A DNA stretch of 6,413 bases from JBEIVB01 sp040374085. GTDB taxonomy: Bacteria > Bacteroidota > Bacteroidia > UBA4408. The stretch is taken from NCBI GenBank assembly GCA_040374085.1, contig JBEIVB010000123.1, positions 1-6,413 of the forward strand, written 5' to 3'. Positions 1 through 5,298 of this stretch are shown here, one piece after another. Numbering within the stretch: the first letter of the stretch is position 1; each line of letters begins with the position of its first letter. Position numbers and translations under genes: made by a program. Below the pieces are notes generated by a model. That model saw only the letters and a program-made list of their open reading frames with translations. It ran no database searches and was not told the DNA's origin.

Positions 1-2
1 CA

Positions 3-308
3 TCTAAAGAAGAAATCGAAAAGCGTGAAAAAGCCATTGCCGTCTCCATTGAAATGGTGAAGCAGCAGGCCATTGCCGACTCCATTGCCAAGGCGCAGGA
101 AGCAGCTACAGCAGATTCACTTATGAAGGCGGCTGAGCAAGCTAAGGCAGACAGCCTAGCAAAAGCTGAAGAAGAAGCCTCTAAGAAAAAATCAAGCAAG
201 AAAACAGAGAAGAAAAAAGAGAAGGCTCCTGTAAAAGCGGGTCAAGGCAAGGGCGATGCACCTGCTGAAAACAACCCAAAGATTAAAGCCGGCCAAGGCA
301 AAGGATAA
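3..308 (+). CDS. C-terminal part of a Lys/Ala-rich repeat protein, 5' end outside window
   Basis: The reading frame is open from the left edge (first complete codon at 3) to a TAA at 306-308, giving 101 visible residues. An ATG at 54 lies inside the repeat and is probably not the start. Residues 11-58 are four consecutive 12-residue units of the form A-x-A-D-S-[I/L]-x-K-A-x-x-x, the first being degenerate (AVS for ADS). This should form a charged amphipathic helix. A lysine-rich stretch follows (about residues 61-74), then a tail with the heptapeptide KAGQGKG twice (residues 78-84 and 95-101), the second copy being the C-terminus. Such ADS-type Ala/Lys/Glu repeats are common in linker or tail regions of Bacteroidota envelope proteins, but no catalytic domain is visible and I do not recognise the family. 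It probably shares a transcript with the lipoprotein gene 4 bases downstream. The coding call is firm; the function is unknown. Confidence 0.75.
   Translation, partial: SKEEIEKREKAIAVSIEMVKQQAIADSIAKAQEAATADSLMKAAEQAKADSLAKAEEEASKKKSSKKTEKKKEKAPVKAGQGKGDAPAENNPKIKAGQGKG
33..176 (+). repeat. Four tandem 36-base units encoding a 12-residue helix repeat
   Basis: Units begin at 33, 69, 105 and 141, each 36 bases, and encode AIAVSIEMVKQQ, AIADSIAKAQEA, ATADSLMKAAEQ and AKADSLAKAEEE. The protein pattern is clearer than the DNA pattern: synonymous and conservative changes separate the units, so this is an old, selected protein repeat and not a fresh DNA duplication. The array may extend left of the window. 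Confidence 0.7.
231..305 (+). repeat. Two copies of a 24-base direct repeat encoding [V/I]KAGQGKG
   Basis: Copy one is at 231-254 and copy two at 282-305, separated by 27 bases. They encode VKAGQGKG and IKAGQGKG, differ mainly at third codon positions, and the second copy ends exactly at the stop codon. A short basic Gly-rich tail repeated twice suggests a binding or anchoring peptide, but its role is unknown. Confidence 0.6.
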
Positions 309-312
309 TTCT

Positions 313-516
313 ATGAAAGCTAAATTCCTAATGCTGGCTTGTGCTGCCGGATTGCTGGTGGCATGTGGTCCCTCTAAAGAGGAACAGGCAGAAGAAAAAA
401 TGAAGACCGACTCGGCTGTATCGCAAGCCGATGCCGAGCTAGAAGCTGCTGCCGATGCTGCCTTGCGCGACACCGCAGCTCCTGCCGATACCGCTCACAA
501 GCAAGTGGCCTTCTAA
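313..516 (+). CDS. Small lipoprotein, 67 residues, unknown function
   Basis: The start at 313 is preceded by AAAGGA (300-305) with a 7-base spacer, and gives a proper signal peptide: K2 and K4, a hydrophobic core at residues 5-16, and the lipobox L-V-A-C with the lipidated cysteine at residue 18. A longer frame from an ATG at 256 would run through the upstream gene and bury the signal peptide. The mature part, about 50 residues, begins CGPSKEEQ and is rich in Ala, Asp and Glu, probably helical, with no recognised domain. The K-E-E at positions +4 to +6 after Cys resembles the acidic surface-export signal described for Bacteroidota lipoproteins, so outer-face display is possible. It sits 4 bases after the repeat-protein gene and is followed by a strong terminator, so it is the last gene of that transcript. 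Being a lipoprotein is well supported; the function is unknown. Confidence 0.85.
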   Translation: MKAKFLMLACAAGLLVACGPSKEEQAEEKMKTDSAVSQADAELEAAADAALRDTAAPADTAHKQVAF

Positions 517-552
517 GCTCTGCCGGAACTACTTTCAGGCTTTGAGCCCATA

Positions 553-714
553 TTATTTGGTCTCCTTCAAAGGTCCCGCTCCGGCGGGACCTTTTTTTTG
601 GGCAGCTGCACATCCAGCGCAAGACTCCTTCTCCGGCTTAGACCATGGTCCGAAACGCTTCATCAAATACACCACAGCACCTGCAACAGATGCGAAAACA
701 AGAAGGAGTTGCAT
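553..714 (-). CDS. Small single-pass membrane protein with C-x-x-C motif, 53 residues
   Basis: The ATG (714-712) overlaps the permease stop TGA (716-714) as TGATG, which implies translational coupling, and the frame runs to a TAA at 555-553. Residues 2-18 are uninterrupted hydrophobic (QLLLVFASVAGAVVYLM). Lys19-Arg20 follow, predicting the C-terminal part in the cytoplasm, then a short linker and Cys32-Ala-Gly-Cys35. The tail (QKKGPAGAGPLKETK) is encoded across the terminator hairpin of the opposing lipoprotein gene. The plan of a short N-terminal helix, basic residues and a Cys-rich tail resembles FeoB-associated Cys-rich membrane proteins, but there is only one Cys pair and no feoB is present, so that link is tentative. 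A metal- or redox-binding membrane peptide is the best guess. Real coding is supported by the overlap, the clean hydrophobic segment and the motif; conservation has not been tested. Confidence 0.65.
   Translation of the reverse strand: MQLLLVFASVAGAVVYLMKRFGPWSKPEKESCAGCAAAQKKGPAGAGPLKETK
569..599 (+). terminator. Rho-independent terminator of the lipoprotein transcript
   Basis: An 11-base stem (569-579 with 584-594; GC-rich core GGTCCCGC / GCGGGACC) closes a TCCG loop and is followed by eight T residues at 592-599 on the + strand. It lies 52 bases after the lipoprotein stop. Read on the - strand, the stem is followed by only three T residues, so it should act mainly on the + transcript. It lies entirely inside the convergent 53-residue gene. 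Confidence 0.88.
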
Positions 715-1931
715 CAGGTACGAAAGGAAAGGTTTTGAAGAGGTTGCTGCTTGCGCAAAACCCTTGCGGGCAAGCGCATGCTGAGGTTAGAAACCAGCAA
801 AATGCCGGCATTCAACATCGCCCAAACGGAAAGAGGCAGCCACATGGGTACATAAGAAACATAATACGAAGTTTGGTCGAGGGGAATCCACTGCCACTGG
901 CGTTGTGAGGCATACATCAACAAAAAGAGCACATTGCCGAGGGCCAGTCCGCGAAGGCTAAGCTTCAGCGATTGCCATGAGAAGATGCCCCTTAGGGTGC
1001 TTTGTCCGGCTCCAAGCACCTGCAGCACCCCAATGGTGGGACTCTTTTCGATAACCCTCACCAAAAAAATGGTGGCCAGGTTTACCACGGCTACCAAGAG
1101 CATCAGAGCCAGAATGATCCACACGTTTACATCCTGAAGCCTCAGCCAATCGAAGAGCTGAGGAAAGGCCTCTTCCACGGTTTGCATGCTCCAATCCAAC
1201 GGGAGCTCTGGATACAGCTCTTCCACAAGTTGCGCATGAGGAATGGCAGGTGCTGAGGTAATCTGTAGGGTAGAGAATTGGTTGGGTTTCCAGCCTGCCA
1301 GGTGTTGAAGAAAGGCGGCATCGGTGAGAACAAATTGACGATCGAACTCCTCGAGCCCGGTTTCATAAATGCCGGTAATCTTCAGTTTTCGGACCTTGGG
1401 CTGCTGGAGTAGAACGTAAACTTTGAGCGAACTGCCCAGATGAACTGCCATGCGATTGGCCAGAGATTTTGATATCCAAACCCCGCGTAGGGTGTGGGTT
1501 TGGGGGAGGGAATCGAGGAGGTGTGTGCGAAAAAAACTCCAGTCGTTGGGTGCATTCAGCCCTTTCACCACCACGCCTTCGGAGGTGTTGCCGGAGCGTA
1601 TCATGGCGGGTTTGAGGCAAATACAGCTCAGAGAGGCAACACCGGAATTGCCCAGCAGGTATTCTTTGAGTTCGGAAGTTAAGGTGAGCGGCAATCCCGA
1701 CTGCTTGGCAGCAGGAAGGGGTTCCACCAAAATCTGCCCGGCAAATCCTTCTACTTTTTGGCGGATGGCTTGCTGAAAGCCTTTTAGCACCGCCCATGAA
1801 GAGAGGATGGCGAAGGTACTGATGGCCACGGCCAGCAGTCCCAAAGAAGCTATGCGACGTGACTTACCCGGATCAGAAGAGCCGTTGGTGTATTCAAACA
1901 GCTTTTGACTGATGTAACGCGCGCCGGGCAT
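714..1931 (-). CDS. FtsX/LolE-type ABC transporter permease
   Basis: The 405-residue product has the MacB/LolC-E plan. One transmembrane helix lies near the N-terminus (about residues 28-48). A large periplasmic domain follows (about 50-268), containing the conserved-type segment GIYETGLEEFD (187-197). Three helices close the protein (about 271-292, 320-340 and 363-384). The signature IGVLQVLGAG at 300-309, just after the second helix, is the cytoplasmic coupling region of FtsX-family permeases (usual form EIGILKALGA). Length and topology fit LolC/LolE-like proteins of Bacteroidota, which are thought to move lipoproteins or other envelope substrates. No ATPase is encoded in the window, so the partner is elsewhere. 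It starts 16 bases after the thiolase stop without a visible Shine-Dalgarno sequence, and its stop overlaps the start of the 53-residue gene, so all three are probably cotranscribed. The family is sure; the substrate is not known. Confidence 0.9.
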   Translation of the reverse strand: MPGARYISQKLFEYTNGSSDPGKSRRIASLGLLAVAISTFAILSSWAVLKGFQQAIRQKVEGFAGQILVEPLPAAKQSGLPLTLTSELKEYLLGNSGVASLSCICLKPAMIRSGNTSEGVVVKGLNAPNDWSFFRTHLLDSLPQTHTLRGVWISKSLANRMAVHLGSSLKVYVLLQQPKVRKLKITGIYETGLEEFDRQFVLTDAAFLQHLAGWKPNQFSTLQITSAPAIPHAQLVEELYPELPLDWSMQTVEEAFPQLFDWLRLQDVNVWIILALMLLVAVVNLATIFLVRVIEKSPTIGVLQVLGAGQSTLRGIFSWQSLKLSLRGLALGNVLFLLMYASQRQWQWIPLDQTSYYVSYVPMWLPLSVWAMLNAGILLVSNLSMRLPARVLRKQQPLQNLSFRT

Positions 1932-1947
1932 GGCAGGTGCAAATGGG

Positions 1948-3126
1948 TTAAAGCCGTTCGATGATCACCGCGCTGGCACCGCCTCCGCCGTTGCAAATGG
2001 CGGCTCCACCGAAGCGTCCGTTACTTTGCTGAAGCACGTGCAAAAGCGTAACCAAAATGCGGGAACCTGAAGACCCGAGCGGATGGCCGAGTGCCACAGC
2101 CCCACCGTTGACGTTTACTTTTTGTGGGTCGAGATTGAGCAAGCGGTTGTTGGCAAGAGCTACAACTGCAAACGCTTCGTTGAGCTCAACAGCGTCGAGC
2201 TGGTCGATGGTGAGCCCCGCCTTGGCTAAGGCTTTGGGAAGCGCTTTTGCGGGGGTGGTGGTAAACAACTCAGGAGCCTGCTCGGCATCGGCGTAGGAAA
2301 CGATGCGGGCAAGGGGTTTCAGTCCCATCTGTTTGGCTTTTTCTGCCGACATCAGCACAAGCGCCGAAGCGCCATCGTTCAGCGTAGATGCATTGGCTGC
2401 GGTAACCGTGCCTTCTTTTTTGAAGACTGGCTTTAGCTCGGGAATTTTATCGTATTTAACTTGTACGTACTCTTCGTCTTTTGCGAATGGAATGGGGTCG
2501 CCTTTTCGCTGAGGTACCGGAACCGGCACCACTTCGGCGTCGAAACGCCCGGCTTCCCATGCAGCAGCAGCGCGCTTGTAGGAAGCAATGGCGAAATCGT
2601 CTTGTTCCTGTCGGCTAATTCCGTGGGTATCGGCACAGAGCTCGGCCGAAACGCCCATGTGGGTTTGGTGGTACACATCGGTGAGCCCGTCTTTGATAAG
2701 GCCATCCAGCACTTGGCCATGACCCAAACGGTATCCCGTGCGGGCTTTCTCGAGGTAATAGGGTACTTGCGACATATTTTCCATTCCACCGGCCACTACC
2801 ACTTCGGCATCGCCTAAGGCAATGGCTTGTGCAGCCTGCATAACGGCCTTCATGCCGGATGCACATACTTTGTTTACTGTGGTGCAGGCCACCTCATCGG
2901 GCAGTCCGGCAAAGCGGGCGGCCTGGCGGGCAGGTGCTTGTCCGGCATTGGCTTGGAGTACCATGCCCATAATGACTTCGTTTACATCGGAGGGCTTAAC
3001 GCCGGCGCGCTTTAGGGCGGCTTCTATGGCCACGGCACCCAAACGGGTGGCCGGAATTTCGGATAGGGTTCCACCAAAACTCCCCATGGGAGTGCGTACT
3101 GCGGAAACAACAACAACTTCTTGCAT
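1948..3126 (-). CDS. Acetyl-CoA acetyltransferase / acetyl-CoA C-acyltransferase (thiolase)
   Basis: This cytoplasmic enzyme condenses two acetyl-CoA to acetoacetyl-CoA or runs the reverse thiolytic cleavage. At 392 residues it has the normal thiolase length with every catalytic element: nucleophilic Cys88 in NKVCASGMK, His156-Met157 in HMGVSAE, Asn316 in NEAFA, His348 in GGAVALGHPLGSSG and Cys378 in CNGGGG. The His-Met-Gly motif and the residue spacing match biosynthetic (PhaA/AtoB-like) thiolases, so acetoacetyl-CoA is the likely substrate. A broader 3-ketoacyl-CoA thiolase role in fatty acid oxidation cannot be excluded; no hydratase/dehydrogenase partner is adjacent. The ATG at 3126 gives MQEVVVVSAVRTPMG, the standard thiolase N-terminus. 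It is the first gene of the - strand cluster and is transcribed divergently from the HD-domain gene, with a TACCTTTG box upstream. Confidence 0.96.
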   Translation of the reverse strand: MQEVVVVSAVRTPMGSFGGTLSEIPATRLGAVAIEAALKRAGVKPSDVNEVIMGMVLQANAGQAPARQAARFAGLPDEVACTTVNKVCASGMKAVMQAAQAIALGDAEVVVAGGMENMSQVPYYLEKARTGYRLGHGQVLDGLIKDGLTDVYHQTHMGVSAELCADTHGISRQEQDDFAIASYKRAAAAWEAGRFDAEVVPVPVPQRKGDPIPFAKDEEYVQVKYDKIPELKPVFKKEGTVTAANASTLNDGASALVLMSAEKAKQMGLKPLARIVSYADAEQAPELFTTTPAKALPKALAKAGLTIDQLDAVELNEAFAVVALANNRLLNLDPQKVNVNGGAVALGHPLGSSGSRILVTLLHVLQQSNGRFGGAAICNGGGGASAVIIERL

Positions 3127-3152
3127 GAAAAAATGGGTTTTTTACAGGGTGC

Positions 3153-3160
3153 CAAAGGTA
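3153..3160 (-). promoter_or_regulatory. Probable -7 element for the thiolase cluster
   Basis: On the - strand this reads TACCTTTG, a full match to the Bacteroidota -7 consensus TAnnTTTG. It lies 26 bases upstream of the thiolase ATG, leaving an untranslated leader of about 20 bases. I see no good TTG or TTTG -33 element at the usual distance, so strength is uncertain. Confidence 0.5.
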
Positions 3161-3182
3161 GGCAATTGTTCAGAGTCGATGG

Positions 3183-3215
3183 TTGTTTCGTGCCTTCGGA
3201 AAACCAATACCTTTG
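3183..3215 (+). promoter_or_regulatory. Probable promoter of the 7TM-HD gene
   Basis: TACCTTTG at 3208-3215 fully matches the Bacteroidota -7 consensus TAnnTTTG. A TTG at 3183-3185, 22 bases upstream, can serve as the -33 element. Transcription should begin about 3219-3222, only some 7-10 bases before the ATG at 3229. That argues against in-frame upstream starts at 3121 (TTG) or 3133 (ATG), which would lie upstream of the transcript. Confidence 0.6.
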
Positions 3216-3228
3216 GGCATCCACCGCC

Positions 3229-5298
3229 ATGTTTCAGCAGCTGCTATCGTTCCTCAAGAATCAGCATTCGCCCCTCTACAAAATGGGCCTGGTGGTGCTT
3301 TCCATTTTCGGCATTCTATGGTCCTTTCCAAAAGAGGCTCAATTCTCTCTTGACTATGAGCGGAACAAACCTTGGATGCACCAAGATCTGATTGCTCCTT
3401 TTGATTTCGCCATAGACAAGTCTCCGTCTGAGGTAACCCAAGAGGAGGCTCGGCTTACTACTCAGCTCAAGCCCTTCTACCGTTTCGATCCTAAGGCGGA
3501 GCAGCAGGCCATCAAACGCTTACCCGAGTTGTTGGATCAACGCTGGGCTTCGTCCATCTACGCCCGGAACACTTCCAGCAAAAGCCGTCACCTGAAGGTA
3601 CTGCAGAGCCTCGTGCACAATTTATATACAAAAGGCATTATTGAGTTGGATGAGCGCATCGAGCACCAAGACGGAACCTTCACCCTCAACATCCTGAAGG
3701 GCAGGGTGGCCCAAGAAGTGGAGCTGCGGGAAGTGTTTACCATTCAAACCGCCTTTTCCTACGTATCCAAAACCCTGGCCCGGGAGCACAATCTGGATCG
3801 TGCCCTGATGAACGAGATTTTAGAAACGGTGGTGGTCCACAACGTCTCCTTCGATGCCAAAACTACCGAGCAGGTGCGGAAAAACCAGATGGAAACCATC
3901 TCTCTGAGCAAAGGAATGAAATATAAGGGGCAGCGCATCATCTCTCGGGGCGATATGGTGGATCAAGAGCGCTTCCAGATTCTGGAATCCATGAAATCGG
4001 AGTTTCTGCAGCAATCCGGAGGCACCATAAACTCCTTCTTCATTTTCAGCGGGCAATTGGTATTGGTGAGCATCTGCGTGCTGATGATCATTTTATTTCT
4101 GTTTCATTTCCGACCGGAGATTCTTTACGACAACGCCAAATTCAGCTTCATTTTATTGCTTATGATGATGATGGGCGCTATGGCGGGACTCTCTTTCCGC
4201 ATCAACCTGCTGAGTCTTTACCTCCTCCCCTATTGCATCCTGCCCGTGTTGGTGAGAGCCTTTTTGGATACACGCACCGCACTGTTTACCCACGTGGTTA
4301 CCGTTATTATGATGGCTCAACTTATGCCAAACCCCTATGAGTTTGCGTTTATACAATTGGTGGGCGGCATCTTCACTATTTTTTCCATTGTGAATCTGAG
4401 AAATCGCTCGCAGCTGTTCATCTCAACCCTGTTCATCTTTCTTACGTATTCGGCGTCCTACATTGGTCTTTCCCTGATTCGTGAAGGCAAGTTTTCCCAT
4501 TTCGATGTTACCTACCTCGAGGCCTTTGCACTGTCTGCTGTGCTCACCCTATTTGCCTATCCTTTGATTTTTGTGTTCGAGAAGCTCTTTGGGTTTGCTT
4601 CCGACGTGTCGCTCATGGAATTGGGCGATATAAACTCCCCGTTGTTGCGCGAATTGGCCCTGAAAGCGCCGGGCACTTTCCAGCACTCTCTTCAGGTTGC
4701 TGCCTTAGCAGAAGAAGCCATCATAAAAATTGGGGGCTCCAGTTTGTTGGTGCGGGTGGGGGCGCTTTACCACGACATAGGCAAAACCTCCATGCCCATG
4801 TATTTTGTAGAGAACCAATACACGGGCGTAAATCCCCATAACGAACTGAGTTTTCGCGAGAGTGCCAACGTCATCATTGGGCATGTATCGGGAGGCATTC
4901 GCATAGCCAAAGAGGCCGGGTTACCCGATGCGGTTGTGGATTTTATCCGCACCCATCACGGCACTACCAAGGCCGAATATTTTTATAAACACTACCAAGA
5001 AGAACATCCCGATGAACCGGTTGATGAGAGTGGCTTTCAATATCCAGGGCCGCTGCCCTTTTCCAAAGAGACGGCCGTTTTGATGATGGCCGATGCCGTT
5101 GAAGCCGCCAGCCGGACGCTCAAGCGAATCGACGCTGAGGCCATTGAGCACCTGGTGAACCGCATCATCGACCATCAGGTGGAGCTGAACCAGTTTGTGA
5201 ACGCGCCCATCACCTTCCGAAACGTAAACGAAATTAAGAAGGTGTTTAAAAAACGTTTGTTAAATATGAATCACCTGAGGATTGAGTATCCGCGTTAG
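3229..5298 (+). CDS. pgpH: PgpH-like 7TM-HD phosphohydrolase, probable cyclic-di-AMP phosphodiesterase
   Basis: Characterised PgpH proteins hydrolyse cyclic di-AMP to pApA at the inner membrane. The 689-residue product has the full plan. A signal-anchor helix lies at about residues 18-32 and an extracytoplasmic domain at about 35-268, ending in the segment ISRGDMVDQERFQIL (238-252). About seven helices span 270-450 and a cytoplasmic HD domain runs from about 480 to 680. HD metal-site candidates are all present: His486 (TFQHS), His515-Asp516 in YHDIGK, His552 (GHVSG), His576-His577 (THHGT) and Asp622 (MADAVEA). The ATG at 3229 was chosen because the product then starts just before the signal anchor and 13 bases after a promoter box; the frame is open upstream to 3121 but that stretch overlaps the divergent promoters. 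The gene is monocistronic by appearance and its stop overlaps the convergent fumarylacetoacetase gene. The family is secure; substrate specificity is inferred from the family. Confidence 0.93.
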   Translation: MFQQLLSFLKNQHSPLYKMGLVVLSIFGILWSFPKEAQFSLDYERNKPWMHQDLIAPFDFAIDKSPSEVTQEEARLTTQLKPFYRFDPKAEQQAIKRLPELLDQRWASSIYARNTSSKSRHLKVLQSLVHNLYTKGIIELDERIEHQDGTFTLNILKGRVAQEVELREVFTIQTAFSYVSKTLAREHNLDRALMNEILETVVVHNVSFDAKTTEQVRKNQMETISLSKGMKYKGQRIISRGDMVDQERFQILESMKSEFLQQSGGTINSFFIFSGQLVLVSICVLMIILFLFHFRPEILYDNAKFSFILLLMMMMGAMAGLSFRINLLSLYLLPYCILPVLVRAFLDTRTALFTHVVTVIMMAQLMPNPYEFAFIQLVGGIFTIFSIVNLRNRSQLFISTLFIFLTYSASYIGLSLIREGKFSHFDVTYLEAFALSAVLTLFAYPLIFVFEKLFGFASDVSLMELGDINSPLLRELALKAPGTFQHSLQVAALAEEAIIKIGGSSLLVRVGALYHDIGKTSMPMYFVENQYTGVNPHNELSFRESANVIIGHVSGGIRIAKEAGLPDAVVDFIRTHHGTTKAEYFYKHYQEEHPDEPVDESGFQYPGPLPFSKETAVLMMADAVEAASRTLKRIDAEAIEHLVNRIIDHQVELNQFVNAPITFRNVNEIKKVFKKRLLNMNHLRIEYPR

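Noticed and set aside
538..548. Small hairpin GGCT-TTG-AGCC after the lipoprotein gene
   Set aside because: Only a 4-base stem with a 3-base loop and no T-run; too weak to call a terminator or regulatory structure on either strand.
374..622. Open - strand frame reachable by a -1 slip at the A8 run inside the 53-residue gene
   Set aside because: A slippery A-AAA-AAA does precede a stable hairpin, but the hairpin begins with almost no spacer, the extension is antisense to the well-supported lipoprotein gene, and its Arg/Ser/Gln-rich composition looks like a shadow frame.
455..784. + strand ORF of 109 residues across the terminator region
   Set aside because: It begins inside the lipoprotein gene in another frame, reads through the terminator and runs antisense into the permease; no recognisable domain.
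3121..3228. Upstream in-frame extension of the 7TM-HD protein (TTG at 3121, ATG at 3133)
   Set aside because: It would overlap both predicted promoters and the thiolase start, and it adds 32-36 residues before an otherwise typical signal-anchor N-terminus. The TACCTTTG box at 3208-3215 would lie inside the coding region.
2822..3391. + strand ORF of 189 residues antisense to the thiolase
   Set aside because: It is a shadow of the strongly coding thiolase frame, Cys- and Ser-rich without motifs, and crosses both divergent promoters.
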